A stretch of 37,207 nucleotides of DNA. Origin: Clostridiales bacterium (GTDB lineage: Bacteria; Bacillota; Clostridia; Oscillospirales; Oscillospiraceae). Under the pieces are notes generated by a model. That model did no database searches, had not been told where the DNA came from, and worked only from the letters and a program-made list of their open reading frames with translations. Positions 14,833-23,346 of the stretch are shown here, piece after piece. Both the position numbers and the translations under genes were made by a program. The stretch is from assembly GCA_018374635.1 (NCBI GenBank), contig JAHAEW010000030.1, forward strand, positions 1 through 37,207. Direction: 5' to 3'. How positions within the stretch are numbered: position 1 is the stretch's first letter; every line of letters starts with the position of its first letter.

Positions 14833-16824
14833 ATGCGGAAAAAGAAGCTGTCCCGGTTATTGGAGCCCGGTTTTCAGCTCTATTTTGTCTGTCTGGTGCT
14901 CTTTGCCATCGCCTCCGCCTTTCTCAGCCCCTGGCTGGGCGGCGCGGAGGGCGTTGTGGTCCTCCTGCTCTATGCCTATTTCCGCCGGAGCAATGCCCAG
15001 CGGCAGAAGGAGATCCTCAAGTATATCGACAACATCACCTGCAATATTGACGTGGCCACCAAGGACACCATGATCAATGCGCCCCTCCCCATGGTCATTT
15101 TCCGTCCGGAGAGCGACGAGGTCATCTGGTCCAACGACCGCTTTCTTCAGCTCACCGGGGAGCGGGAGCACCTCTTTGACACCAGGCTCTCCTCGGTGGT
15201 GCCCGGTTTTTCCTCCCGCTGGCTGATGGAGGGAAAGACGGAGTGCCCCATGGAGGTGGAGCTCTCCGGCCGCCGCTTCCTGGTGTTCGGCCATCTGGTC
15301 CGCACCGATGAAAAGGGGGCCCACAGCTTTCTGGCCACCACCTACTGGGTGGACGTGAGCGACTACTCCGCCGTGCGGGAGGAATTTTACGGCTCCCGCC
15401 CGGTGTGCGCCATCCTCACGGTGGACAACTATGAGGAGCTGATGAAGGGCATCAGCGACAACGAGAAGTCCTCGGTGGTCAACGCCATCGACGAGCACAT
15501 CAGCGCCTGGTGCAAGCCTACCGGCGGCCTGCTGTGCAAGTATGACCGGGACCGGTATCTCTTCCTCTTTGAGGAGCGGTTCCTCGCCCCCCTGCGGGAG
15601 GGGAAATTCGCGGTGCTGGAGGCGGTGCGTGGCGTGCTCAACGCCAAGGGCATGCCGGCCACCCTCTCCATCGGCATCGGCCGGGACGCCGATACCTTCC
15701 AGGAGCTCTTTCAGTACGCCGCCCTCTCGGTGGAAATGGCCCTGTCCCGGGGCGGCGACCAGGTGGTCATCAAGAACAAGTTCAACTTTGAATTTTTCGG
15801 CGGCCATGCCAAGGAGCTGGAGCGGCGCACCAAGGTCAAAAGCCGGGTCATGTCCAGCGCGCTGGGCGAGTTGATTGCCGACGCCTCCCACGTCTTTGTC
15901 ATGGGGCACAAATTCCCCGACTTTGACTGCATCGGCGCCGCGGCCGGCGTGTGCGCCATCGCCCGCAAGAAGGGCACGCCCGTCTATTTCATCAAAGACC
16001 CCAATCCCAACCCCGCCAGCGATATGGTGGCCCGTCTCGCCGCCCTGCCGGAGTATAAGGACGTCTTCCTCTCCCCGCAGGACGCGATGATCAAGGCCGA
16101 TTCCCGCTCCCTTCTGGTGGTGGTGGACACCAACCGCCCGGAACAGACCCTCTCGGAGGATCTGCTCCTCTCCTGCAACAAGGTGGCGGTCATCGACCAC
16201 CACCGCCGGGCAGCCACCTATATCGCCGACGCGGCCCTCAACTTCCACGAGCCCTATGCCTCTTCGGCCAGTGAGCTGGTCACCGAGCTTCTGCAGTACC
16301 TGCTGGAGCCGGCCGACCTGCTGCGCACAGAGGCGGAGGCCCTTCTCTCCGGCATTGTGCTGGACACCAAACAGTTCACCATGCGCACCGGCAGCCGCAC
16401 CTTTGAGGCGGCCTCCTTCCTCCGCCGGGCCGGCGCTGACACCGGCGACGTCCGCAAGCTCTTCCAGAACGATCTGGAAGGCACCATTGCCCGGTATGAC
16501 ATCATCCGCAACGCCCGCCTCTACCGGGACGGCATCGCCGTGGCAGTGGTGGACCACACGGTGGGCCGGGTCACTGCGGCCCAGGCCGCCGATGAGCTGC
16601 TCAACATCTCGGGCATCGACGCCTCCTTCGTCCTCTTCCCGGACGGCGACCGGGTCATCATCTCGGGCCGCTCCATGGGGGATACCAATGTGCAGCTCAT
16701 TCTGGAAAAGCTGGGGGGCGGCGGCAACGCCAGCGCCGCGGGCGGCCAGATCCCCGGCGAGATCGACGATATGACCCGCAGACTCCTCACCGCCATCGAC
16801 CAGTATTTTGAGGAGGAGGTCTGA
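14833..16824 (+). CDS. gdpP: GdpP-type cyclic-di-AMP phosphodiesterase (DHH/DHHA1)
   Basis: 663 residues with the GdpP layout: two membrane segments (about residues 12-50), a PAS domain (70-160), a degenerate GGDEF domain (about 180-305) and a C-terminal DHH-DHHA1 phosphodiesterase. It hydrolyses c-di-AMP to pApA at the membrane and so tunes potassium/osmotic balance and wall stress. DHH-domain metal motifs are visible: VMGHKFPDFDCIG, LLVVVDTNRPEQ and KVAVIDHHRRA. In DHHA1 the usual GGGH reads GGGN (KLGGGGNASAAG, about residue 630). ATG 14833 is chosen because the membrane segments follow directly; the ribosome binding site (AAAGGG) is weak. It leads the gdpP-rplI-dnaB run, a gene order conserved in many Firmicutes. 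Confidence 0.93.
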   Translation: MRKKKLSRLLEPGFQLYFVCLVLFAIASAFLSPWLGGAEGVVVLLLYAYFRRSNAQRQKEILKYIDNITCNIDVATKDTMINAPLPMVIFRPESDEVIWSNDRFLQLTGEREHLFDTRLSSVVPGFSSRWLMEGKTECPMEVELSGRRFLVFGHLVRTDEKGAHSFLATTYWVDVSDYSAVREEFYGSRPVCAILTVDNYEELMKGISDNEKSSVVNAIDEHISAWCKPTGGLLCKYDRDRYLFLFEERFLAPLREGKFAVLEAVRGVLNAKGMPATLSIGIGRDADTFQELFQYAALSVEMALSRGGDQVVIKNKFNFEFFGGHAKELERRTKVKSRVMSSALGELIADASHVFVMGHKFPDFDCIGAAAGVCAIARKKGTPVYFIKDPNPNPASDMVARLAALPEYKDVFLSPQDAMIKADSRSLLVVVDTNRPEQTLSEDLLLSCNKVAVIDHHRRAATYIADAALNFHEPYASSASELVTELLQYLLEPADLLRTEAEALLSGIVLDTKQFTMRTGSRTFEAASFLRRAGADTGDVRKLFQNDLEGTIARYDIIRNARLYRDGIAVAVVDHTVGRVTAAQAADELLNISGIDASFVLFPDGDRVIISGRSMGDTNVQLILEKLGGGGNASAAGGQIPGEIDDMTRRLLTAIDQYFEEEV

Positions 16825-16898
16825 GGGGGGGGCGCCGCCCCTTGCGGACCCCATTTTAATGTTTGATTCCCACGATTGAATAGAAAGGAACGATATCT

Positions 16899-17345
16899 AT
16901 GAAAGTGATTTTGCAGCAGGATGTGAAGGGCCAGGGCAAGAAGGGCCAGATGATCGAGGCCAGCGACGGCTATGCCCGCAACTTCCTCCTTCCCAAAAAG
17001 CTGGCTGTGCCCGCCACCGCGGAAAACGTCAACACCATGAAGCAGCAGGAGAAGGCCAAGCGCGCCCAGGAGGCCGCTGAAAAGGCCGAGGCCGAGGCCA
17101 CCGCCCAGCGCCTCAAGGAGATCACCGTTCAGATCAAGGCCAAGGCCGGCAACGGCGGCCGCCTCTTCGGCGCGGTGACCTCCAAGGAGATCTCCGACGC
17201 CCTCAGCGAGCAGTTCGGCATCTCCATCCCCAAGGCCAAGATCGTCCAGGACGAGCCCATCAAGGCCTTTGGCGGCTACGATCTCAAGTGCAAGCTGGGC
17301 TATGAAGTGGTGGGCGTCCTGAAGGTCATGGTGACCGAGGCCTGA
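16899..17345 (+). CDS. rplI: Ribosomal protein bL9
   Basis: 148 residues, full length. bL9 binds 23S rRNA near the L1 stalk and has two domains joined by a long helix. The N-terminal domain shows MKVILQQDVKGQGKKGQMIEASDGYARNFLLPKKLA with the conserved KGxGKKG and GYARNFL. The linker helix is Lys/Glu/Ala-rich (residues 45-80). The C-terminal domain has GRLFGAVTSKEISDAL. AAAGGA lies about 9 nt before the ATG. It follows gdpP by 74 nt and precedes dnaB by 34 nt, the usual gdpP-rplI-dnaB order, and is probably co-transcribed. Confidence 0.98.
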   Translation: MKVILQQDVKGQGKKGQMIEASDGYARNFLLPKKLAVPATAENVNTMKQQEKAKRAQEAAEKAEAEATAQRLKEITVQIKAKAGNGGRLFGAVTSKEISDALSEQFGISIPKAKIVQDEPIKAFGGYDLKCKLGYEVVGVLKVMVTEA

Positions 17346-17379
17346 TCCCAGAGGTTTCATTCCAGAGGAGGTGACGCGC

Positions 17380-18726
17380 ATGGATGAGACCCTTCTGGTC
17401 CGGCAGATGCCCCACTCGGTGGAGGCCGAGCAGTCTGTGCTTGGCTCCATGCTCATTGACGCCCGCTGTGTGCCGGAGGTGATCGAGGCCCTCAAGGGCG
17501 AGGACTTCTATCTCCGGCAGAACCGGGAGATCTATGAGACCATCTACTCCATGTTCAATTTCTCCCTGACCATCGATCCGGTCACCGTGCTGGATCACAT
17601 GAAGCAGAACGGCGTCTACGATGAGAACACCTCCCGCAACTATATCCTTCAGCTTATGGAGATCACCCCCACGGCGGCCAACGTCCGGGAGTACGTCTCC
17701 ATCGTCAAGGACAAATCCCTCCTGCGGCGCATCGCGGAGACCGCCGGCGCCCTCACCGCGATGGTGCAGGAGGGCACCGGAACCGCCCAGGAGGTGCTGG
17801 AGGCCGCCGAGCAGCGCATCTATGCCATCCGGCAGGGCCGCTCCGCCCAGGGACTGGAGCATATCTCCAGCGTCATCCTCAATGTCTATGAGCGCCTGGC
17901 CGAGCTGGCCGCCAACGACTCGGCGGTCCCCGGCCTCTCCACCGGCCTGCCCGACGTGGATCTGGCCATCTCCGGCCTGAACAAGTCCGACCTGATCCTG
18001 CTGGCCGCCCGTCCCGGCATGGGCAAGACCTCCTTTGCGCTGAACATGCTCCTCCATGCGGGCAAGTTCTCCGGCAAGACCGTGGTCTTTTTCTCCCTGG
18101 AAATGAGCCGGGAGCAGCTGGCCATGCGCCTTATTTCAGGCGAGTCCTTCGTGGACAACAAAAAGCTGGTCACCGGCCGTTTGGGCGAGGAGGACTGGAG
18201 CCGCATCGCCGCGGCCTCCGCCGCCCTGAACAAGACCCAGATCCTCATTGACGACAACCCCTCCCTTAGCGTGGCCGACATGAACGCCAAGTGCCGCCGG
18301 GTGGATAATCTGGGCCTGGTGGTCATAGACTATCTCCAGCTCATGACCTCCGCCGGCGGCCCCACCCGCTCGGGCGACAACCGCCAGCAGATCGTCTCCG
18401 ACATCTCCCGGGCCCTGAAAATCATGGCCAAGGAACTCAATGTGCCGGTGGTCTGCCTCTCCCAGCTCTCCCGCGGACCGGAGAGCCGCTCCGACAAGCG
18501 CCCCATGCTCTCCGACCTGCGCGAGTCGGGCGCCATCGAGCAGGACGCCGACATCGTCATGTTCCTCTACCGGGACGACTACTACAATGAGGACAGCGAA
18601 AACCACAATCTGGCCGAGTGCATCATCGCCAAGAACCGCCACGGTGAGACCAAGACGGTGGAACTCCAGTGGCTTCCCGAGTACACCACCTTCTCCTCCA
18701 TCGACCGGCGGCATCAGGAGTATTAG
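17380..18726 (+). CDS. dnaB: Replicative DNA helicase DnaB
   Basis: 448 residues, normal for the hexameric replication-fork helicase. The N-terminal helical domain starts RQMPHSVEAEQSVLGSMLID. The RecA-like core has Walker A ARPGMGKT (residues 210-217), SLEMSREQLAMRLI (H1a region), Walker B LVVIDYLQLM, the arginine-finger region around VVCLSQLSRGPESRSDKRP, and LRESGAIEQDADIVMFLYRD near the C terminus. No intein is present. GTG 17371 overlaps the GAGGAGGTG ribosome binding site, so ATG 17380 is taken as the start. The tilS gene begins 5 bp after the stop codon. Confidence 0.98.
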   Translation: MDETLLVRQMPHSVEAEQSVLGSMLIDARCVPEVIEALKGEDFYLRQNREIYETIYSMFNFSLTIDPVTVLDHMKQNGVYDENTSRNYILQLMEITPTAANVREYVSIVKDKSLLRRIAETAGALTAMVQEGTGTAQEVLEAAEQRIYAIRQGRSAQGLEHISSVILNVYERLAELAANDSAVPGLSTGLPDVDLAISGLNKSDLILLAARPGMGKTSFALNMLLHAGKFSGKTVVFFSLEMSREQLAMRLISGESFVDNKKLVTGRLGEEDWSRIAAASAALNKTQILIDDNPSLSVADMNAKCRRVDNLGLVVIDYLQLMTSAGGPTRSGDNRQQIVSDISRALKIMAKELNVPVVCLSQLSRGPESRSDKRPMLSDLRESGAIEQDADIVMFLYRDDYYNEDSENHNLAECIIAKNRHGETKTVELQWLPEYTTFSSIDRRHQEY

Positions 18727-18731
18727 ATCCT

Positions 18732-20117
18732 ATGACAGCTTCCCAAATCCCCGGCGGCTTTGCCGCCCTCACCCGCGAATACGCCATGCTCCCCCCCGGG
18801 GGACGCATCCTGTGCGCCGTCTCGGGCGGCGCCGACTCCGTGTGCCTCCTCCACCTGCTCCGGCGGCAGGCGGAGGAGCTGGGTTTCTCCCTCTTTGCCG
18901 CCCACTATGACCATCAGCTCCGGGGCGAAGAGTCCACACGGGACGCCATTTTTGTGGAAAACCTCTGCCGGGAGTGGCAGATCCCCCTCACCCTGGGGCG
19001 GGGCGATGTGGCCGAAGAGGCCCGCCGCCGCCGCGCCGGACTGGAGGAGACCGCCCGGGAAATGCGCTATGCCTTCCTGGAGGAGACCGCCCGCGCTCTG
19101 GACTGTTCCCTCATCGCCACAGCCCACAACGCCGACGACAATGTAGAGACCGCCCTGCTCCACCTCATCCGGGGGGCGGGACTCCAGGGCCTGTCCGGGA
19201 TGGCTCCCCGGCGGGGCACTCTGATCCGCCCCCTGTTGTCCACGAGCCGGGCTGAAATTGTGGAATACCTGCGCCGGGAGAACCTCTCCCATGTGGAGGA
19301 CAGCTCCAACCAGGATACGGCCTTTACCCGCAACCGCATCCGGCATGAGGTCCTCCCCCTGCTGACTCAGATCAATCCCCAGTTTTCCCAGCGCATGGGA
19401 CAGACCCTGCGCTCCCTGCGCTCCGATCACGACTTTCTCACGGCCCAGGCCGCGCAGGTGGCTCAGAACGCCCGCTGGGCGGAAGACGACCTGGTCATCG
19501 AGGCCCGCCACATTGCCCAGGCCCCCGACGCCATCGCCCCCCGGGCGGTGCGGTGGCTCATTGGCATGCTGGGGGATGGCGGCGACGGCTGTACCGCCGC
19601 CCACCTCAGCGCTGTGGTGGAGCTGGCGCGGGGCGGGGACCCCTCCGCTGTGGTCTTTCTGCCCGGCGGGAAGATGGCCCAGCGGGTCTACCGGGAACTT
19701 CTGTTCACCACCTGTCAGCCCCCCCAGGCCCTGACGCCCGCGTCCCTGGCCCTGGAGGGGGAGACCTGGCCGGAGGGCGCTCTGTGGGCCTGCCGGTGCC
19801 GCCGGGCGGTCTGCCCGGCGCAGAGCCCGCCCGGCGTATGCTACATTTCCGCGTTCCAGGGAACGCCCGTACTCCGTCCCCGCCAGACCGGAGACGAGAT
19901 CCGCCTTCCCGGGCGGGACACGAAAACCGTCAAAAAGCTTCTCATTGACCACAAATTCCCCCGGCGGGACCGGGACCGTCTCCCTGTCCTGGCCGACGAG
20001 GGCGGGGTGGTGGCCCTTGCGGGCTTCGGCCCTGAGGTCCGCCGTCTGGCCCAGCCGGGCGAAGACGCCTATGAGATCTCATTTTATCTCCCCTCCGCAC
20101 CTTACAAAACGGTATAG
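18732..20117 (+). CDS. tilS: tRNA(Ile)-lysidine synthase
   Basis: 461 residues. TilS converts C34 of tRNA-Ile(CAU) to lysidine with lysine and ATP, so that it reads AUA. The PP-loop ATP motif is SGGADSVCLLHLL (about residues 33-45). HYDHQLRGEESTRDA and AREMRYAFLEETA follow, then ATAHNADDNVETALLHLIRGAGL, all diagnostic of TilS, and HVEDSSNQDTAFTRNRIRHEVLP. The C-terminal TilS domain carries FQGTPVLRPRQTGDEIRLPG and KKLLIDHKFPRRDRDRLPVL. ATG 18732 lies 5 bp after dnaB, with AGGAG about 12 nt upstream inside dnaB, which suggests translational coupling. hpt follows at 18 bp, the tilS-hpt-ftsH order of Firmicutes. Confidence 0.96.
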   Translation: MTASQIPGGFAALTREYAMLPPGGRILCAVSGGADSVCLLHLLRRQAEELGFSLFAAHYDHQLRGEESTRDAIFVENLCREWQIPLTLGRGDVAEEARRRRAGLEETAREMRYAFLEETARALDCSLIATAHNADDNVETALLHLIRGAGLQGLSGMAPRRGTLIRPLLSTSRAEIVEYLRRENLSHVEDSSNQDTAFTRNRIRHEVLPLLTQINPQFSQRMGQTLRSLRSDHDFLTAQAAQVAQNARWAEDDLVIEARHIAQAPDAIAPRAVRWLIGMLGDGGDGCTAAHLSAVVELARGGDPSAVVFLPGGKMAQRVYRELLFTTCQPPQALTPASLALEGETWPEGALWACRCRRAVCPAQSPPGVCYISAFQGTPVLRPRQTGDEIRLPGRDTKTVKKLLIDHKFPRRDRDRLPVLADEGGVVALAGFGPEVRRLAQPGEDAYEISFYLPSAPYKTV

Positions 20118-20135
20118 AGAGAAAGGATGCTAAAT

Positions 20136-20681
20136 ATGCTGGAACAAGATATTGCGCACGTGCTCTTTACGGAAGAACAGCTTCAGGCCCGGGTGGCGGA
20201 GATCGCCGCCCAGATCGACCGGGACTACGCCGGTAAGCAGCCTCTGCTGGTCAGCGTGCTGCGGGGTTCTTTCGTCTTTATGGCGGATCTGGTCCGCCGC
20301 ATCACCCTGCCCTGCACGGTGGATTTTATGGCGGTCTCCTCCTATGGCAGCGGCACCACCAGCTCCGGTCAGGTCAAGATCGTCAAGGACCTGTCCGAGC
20401 AGATCGAGGGGAAGGATGTCATCGTGGTGGAGGACATCCTGGACAGCGGCAATACCCTGTCCTACCTCCTCAAGCTGCTGGAGGCCCGTCACCCGGCCTC
20501 CATCCGCCTGTGCACCCTGCTGGATAAGCCCGAGCGGCGCACCAAGCCCGTGGCGGTGCAGTACTCCGGCTTTACCATTCCCGACGAGTTTGTGGTGGGT
20601 TATGGCCTGGACTACGACGAGAAGTACCGCAACCTGCCCTACATCGGCATCCTGAAGCCCCGGGTCTATGGGGGCGAATAA
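20136..20681 (+). CDS. hpt: Hypoxanthine phosphoribosyltransferase
   Basis: 181 residues, the normal size. It salvages hypoxanthine/guanine with PRPP. The PRPP-binding motif VIVVEDILDSGNTLSYLLKLL is at about residues 91-111 with the acidic pair ED and DSGNT. LVSVLRGSFVFMADLVRRI lies before it, VDFMAVSSYGSGTTSSG forms the flexible loop region, and PDEFVVGYGLDYDEKYRNLPYIG is the C-terminal base-recognition segment. ATG 20136 is chosen over 20127 because GAAAGGA lies 8 nt before it. In Firmicutes Hpt is linked to FtsH and TilS, as here. Confidence 0.97.
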   Translation: MLEQDIAHVLFTEEQLQARVAEIAAQIDRDYAGKQPLLVSVLRGSFVFMADLVRRITLPCTVDFMAVSSYGSGTTSSGQVKIVKDLSEQIEGKDVIVVEDILDSGNTLSYLLKLLEARHPASIRLCTLLDKPERRTKPVAVQYSGFTIPDEFVVGYGLDYDEKYRNLPYIGILKPRVYGGE

Positions 20682-20690
20682 GTCCTTTTT

Positions 20691-20762
20691 CCGGCCCCGC
20701 GCGGCACAGCGTGGGGCCGGGCCACAGTCTAAGAGCGCGTTCCCCCGCGGGGGTACGCCGGG
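20691..20762 (+). other. Two strong hairpins between hpt and ftsH
   Basis: CCGGCCCC...GGGGCCGG (about 20691-20720, 12 pairs with one wobble) and a CCCCCGCGGGGG-centred stem (about 20738-20760). No U-run follows either, so they are not intrinsic terminators. They lie just before the TTG start of ftsH and may affect its mRNA stability or translation. Confidence 0.55.
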
Positions 20763-20777
20763 GGGAGTGTCCATTTT

Positions 20778-22772
20778 TTGAATAAGAGAGGAAGTCTGCG
20801 CGACATCGGCTTTTCCCTGCTGGTAGTCGCCATCCTGCTGATGAGCATCTTCACCCTTCAGGGCGTGAACAGCCAGCCCGAACTGACCTATGGCGACATC
20901 CGGCAGCTGCTGGTCCAGCAGAAGGTCTCGTTCGTGGACGTGCAGGGCAATAAGCTCATCCTGACGCTGAAGGATCCGTCCGAGTATGGCCGCAGCGTCA
21001 TCACCCACAACCTGCCCAGCGCTGACATGTTTTACGATGAGTTCAACGATATGCTGGTCAGCCAGCGTGACGCCGGGCTGCTCAACTACAATTACACCGG
21101 CGCCTTCCAGAAGCCCTGGTGGTTTGACGTATTCTCCTGGGTGGCCATCTTCGCGGTGTTCGGCGTGCTCTGGTATGTGATGTTCCTCCGCCAGAACAGC
21201 GCCGGCGGGGGCGGCGGCGCGGACCGCACCGCCCGTTTCGGCCGGGCACGCACCCGCACCAACGACGACCAGACCAAGCCCGTCACCTTTGCCGATGTGG
21301 CCGGCGCCAAGGAGGAGAAGGGAGAGCTCCAGGAGATCGTGGAGTTCCTGCGGGACCCCAAGCGCTTTTTGAGCCTGGGCGCCCGTATCCCCAAGGGCGT
21401 ACTGCTGGTGGGCCCTCCGGGCACCGGCAAGACCCTGCTGGCCAAGGCCGTGGCCGGGGAGGCCGGGGTCCACTTCCTGTCCATCTCGGGCTCCGACTTT
21501 GTGGAGCTCTATGTGGGCGTGGGCGCCAGCCGGGTCCGTGACCTCTTTGACCAGGCCAAGAAGGATGCGCCCGCGATCGTCTTTATCGACGAGATCGACG
21601 CGGTGGGCCGCCAGCGCGGCGCGGGCCTGGGCGGCGGACATGATGAGCGGGAGCAGACTCTCAACCAGCTCCTGGTGGAGATGGATGGTTTCGGCTCCAA
21701 CGAGGGCGTGGTGGTCCTGGCCGCCACCAACCGCCAGGATATTCTGGACCCCGCCCTTCTGCGTCCCGGCCGGTTCGACCGGCAGATCTATGTGGGCCCT
21801 CCCGACGCCAAGGGCCGGGAGGAGATCCTCAAGGTCCACGCCCGCAACAAGCCGCTGGCCGAGGACGTCAATCTGGGCGAGCTGGCCAAGGGCACCGGCG
21901 GCTTTACCGGCGCGGATCTGGAGAACCTGATGAACGAGGCCGCCCTGCTGGCCGCCCGGCGGCATGAGCGGTTCATCGCCATGCGGGACCTGCGGGAGGC
22001 CGTCATCAAAGTAGTGGCCGGTCCGGAGAAGAAGAGCCGCGTGGTCATTGAGCGGGAGCGCAACCTCACCGCCTACCATGAGGCGGGCCACGCCATCGTC
22101 ATCCATGCGCTGGAGACCCAGGACCCCGTCCACCAGATCACCATTATCCCCCGGGGCATGGCCGGCGGCATGACCATCTCCCTTCCCCAGGAGGATGTGT
22201 CCTTCCTCTCCCGGCAGGCGCTGGCCGAGCGGATCGCCGTATGCCTGGGTGGGCGCTGCGCCGAGCAGCTGGCCTTGGGCGACATCTCTACCGGCGCCGG
22301 CAACGACCTTCAGAAGGCCACCGCCATTGCCCGCAATATGGTCACCCGCTACGGCATGAGCGAGAAGCTGGGCAATGTGGTCTTTGACTCGGGCCACGAC
22401 GAGGTCTTTATCGGCCGCTCCATGGCGCAGACCAAGAACTACTCGGAGGAGGTGGCCGCTCTCATCGATTCGGAGGTCAAGGCCCTCATCGACGCGGCCT
22501 ATGCCCGCTGTGAGGCGATCCTGTCGGCCCACCGCAGAGAGCTGGACCGCACCGCCCAGTATCTGCTGGAATATGAGAATATGGACGCCAAGACCTTTGA
22601 GCTGGTCTTTACCGGGGAAGAGCCTCTGCCTCCCCCCGCGGACAGCCCCTCCAGCGGCGTGGACGCAGGTCCCGACCTGCTGCCCGAGGTGACCGGAGCA
22701 AAGCCCCGCAAATCGGCCGAAGTTCCGGCTCCCCAGTCGGACGCCTCCGAGGAATCGGACGGAGAGGAGTGA
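20778..22772 (+). CDS. ftsH: ATP-dependent zinc metalloprotease FtsH
   Basis: 664 residues. Membrane-anchored AAA+ protease that degrades membrane and regulatory proteins. There are two membrane segments (about residues 11-29 and 119-137) with an extracytoplasmic domain between them. The AAA module has Walker A GPPGTGKT (212-219), Walker B IVFIDEIDAVG, the pore motif YVGVGASRVR and the second region of homology PALLRPGRFDRQI. The zinc protease has HEAGH (434-438) and the third ligand in the STGAGNDLQKATAIARNMV region. The C-terminal 45 residues are a Pro/Ser/Asp/Glu-rich tail. The start is TTG 20778 (GGGGGAG about 11 nt upstream); the residues after it match FtsH N termini. The macrodomain gene starts 5 bp past the stop. 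Confidence 0.97.
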   Translation: MNKRGSLRDIGFSLLVVAILLMSIFTLQGVNSQPELTYGDIRQLLVQQKVSFVDVQGNKLILTLKDPSEYGRSVITHNLPSADMFYDEFNDMLVSQRDAGLLNYNYTGAFQKPWWFDVFSWVAIFAVFGVLWYVMFLRQNSAGGGGGADRTARFGRARTRTNDDQTKPVTFADVAGAKEEKGELQEIVEFLRDPKRFLSLGARIPKGVLLVGPPGTGKTLLAKAVAGEAGVHFLSISGSDFVELYVGVGASRVRDLFDQAKKDAPAIVFIDEIDAVGRQRGAGLGGGHDEREQTLNQLLVEMDGFGSNEGVVVLAATNRQDILDPALLRPGRFDRQIYVGPPDAKGREEILKVHARNKPLAEDVNLGELAKGTGGFTGADLENLMNEAALLAARRHERFIAMRDLREAVIKVVAGPEKKSRVVIERERNLTAYHEAGHAIVIHALETQDPVHQITIIPRGMAGGMTISLPQEDVSFLSRQALAERIAVCLGGRCAEQLALGDISTGAGNDLQKATAIARNMVTRYGMSEKLGNVVFDSGHDEVFIGRSMAQTKNYSEEVAALIDSEVKALIDAAYARCEAILSAHRRELDRTAQYLLEYENMDAKTFELVFTGEEPLPPPADSPSSGVDAGPDLLPEVTGAKPRKSAEVPAPQSDASEESDGEE

Positions 22773-22777
22773 TTTCG

Positions 22778-23296
22778 GTGGCACGTATCACCACCCGCCT
22801 TGGCGACATCACAAAGGTAAAGGCAGACGCCATTGTCAACGCCGCCAACCGCACCCTGCTGGGGGGCGGCGGCGTGGACGGAGCTATCCATGCCGCCGCC
22901 GGGCCCGGGCTTCTGGCCGAGTGCCGTACACTGGGCGGCTGTGAGACCGGCGAGGCCAAAATCACCCGGGGATACCGCCTCCCCGCCTCCTATGTCATCC
23001 ACACCCCCGGTCCCATCTGGAAGGGTGGAACCAACGGAGAGGATGCCCTGCTGGCGGCCAGCTATCGCAATTCCCTGGCCCTGGCGGTTGCCCATGGCTG
23101 CCGTACGGTGGCCTTCCCCTCCATCTCCACCGGCGTCTACCGCTTTCCCCTGGAACAGGCCGCTTCCATTGCTGTGGAGACGGTACATGCTTTTTTAGCG
23201 GAGCACCCCTCCTCTCTCGAAGAGGTCTGCTTTGTGTGTTTCCACCCGGAGGTCAAGGAGGCCTATGACCGCGCACTGGATCTCATCCAGCCCTGA
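22778..23296 (+). CDS. Macrodomain protein, O-acetyl-ADP-ribose deacetylase type (YmdB-like)
   Basis: 172 residues, a single macrodomain. Proteins of this type remove O-acetyl or mono-ADP-ribose groups. Diagnostic segments are RLGDITKVKADAIVNAANRT with the conserved ADAIVNAAN (about residues 17-25), LLGGGGVDGAIHAAAGPGL, GEAKITRGYRLPASYVIHTPGP and FPSISTGVYRFPLEQAA. The GTG at 22769 overlaps the ftsH stop codon and the GGAGAGGAG ribosome binding site; GTG 22778, 8 nt after that site, is the better start. It is the last gene of the gdpP-ftsH run and ends at the strong terminator at 23303-23342. Its target is unknown. Confidence 0.93.
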   Translation: MARITTRLGDITKVKADAIVNAANRTLLGGGGVDGAIHAAAGPGLLAECRTLGGCETGEAKITRGYRLPASYVIHTPGPIWKGGTNGEDALLAASYRNSLALAVAHGCRTVAFPSISTGVYRFPLEQAASIAVETVHAFLAEHPSSLEEVCFVCFHPEVKEAYDRALDLIQP

Positions 23297-23302
23297 CAGC
23301 AT

Positions 23303-23342
23303 AAAAATCCCCCGTTTTCCTTTTGGAAAACGGGGGATTTTT
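23303..23342. terminator. Bidirectional terminator between the macrodomain gene and the lysine ABC operon
   Basis: An 18-bp perfect stem (AAAAATCCCCCGTTTTCC and its complement) with a TTTT loop. It has A- and T-tracts on both sides, so it can end transcription from either direction. The ABC ATPase gene stops 5 bp away. Confidence 0.97.
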
Positions 23343-23346
23343 GCAC

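Noticed and set aside
14857..16854. 665-codon minus-strand open frame opposite gdpP
   Set aside because: Antisense shadow of gdpP. The plus strand has the GdpP domains and the minus product is low-complexity.
20130..22784. 884-codon minus-strand open frame opposite hpt and ftsH
   Set aside because: Antisense shadow; ftsH and hpt are fully recognisable on the plus strand.
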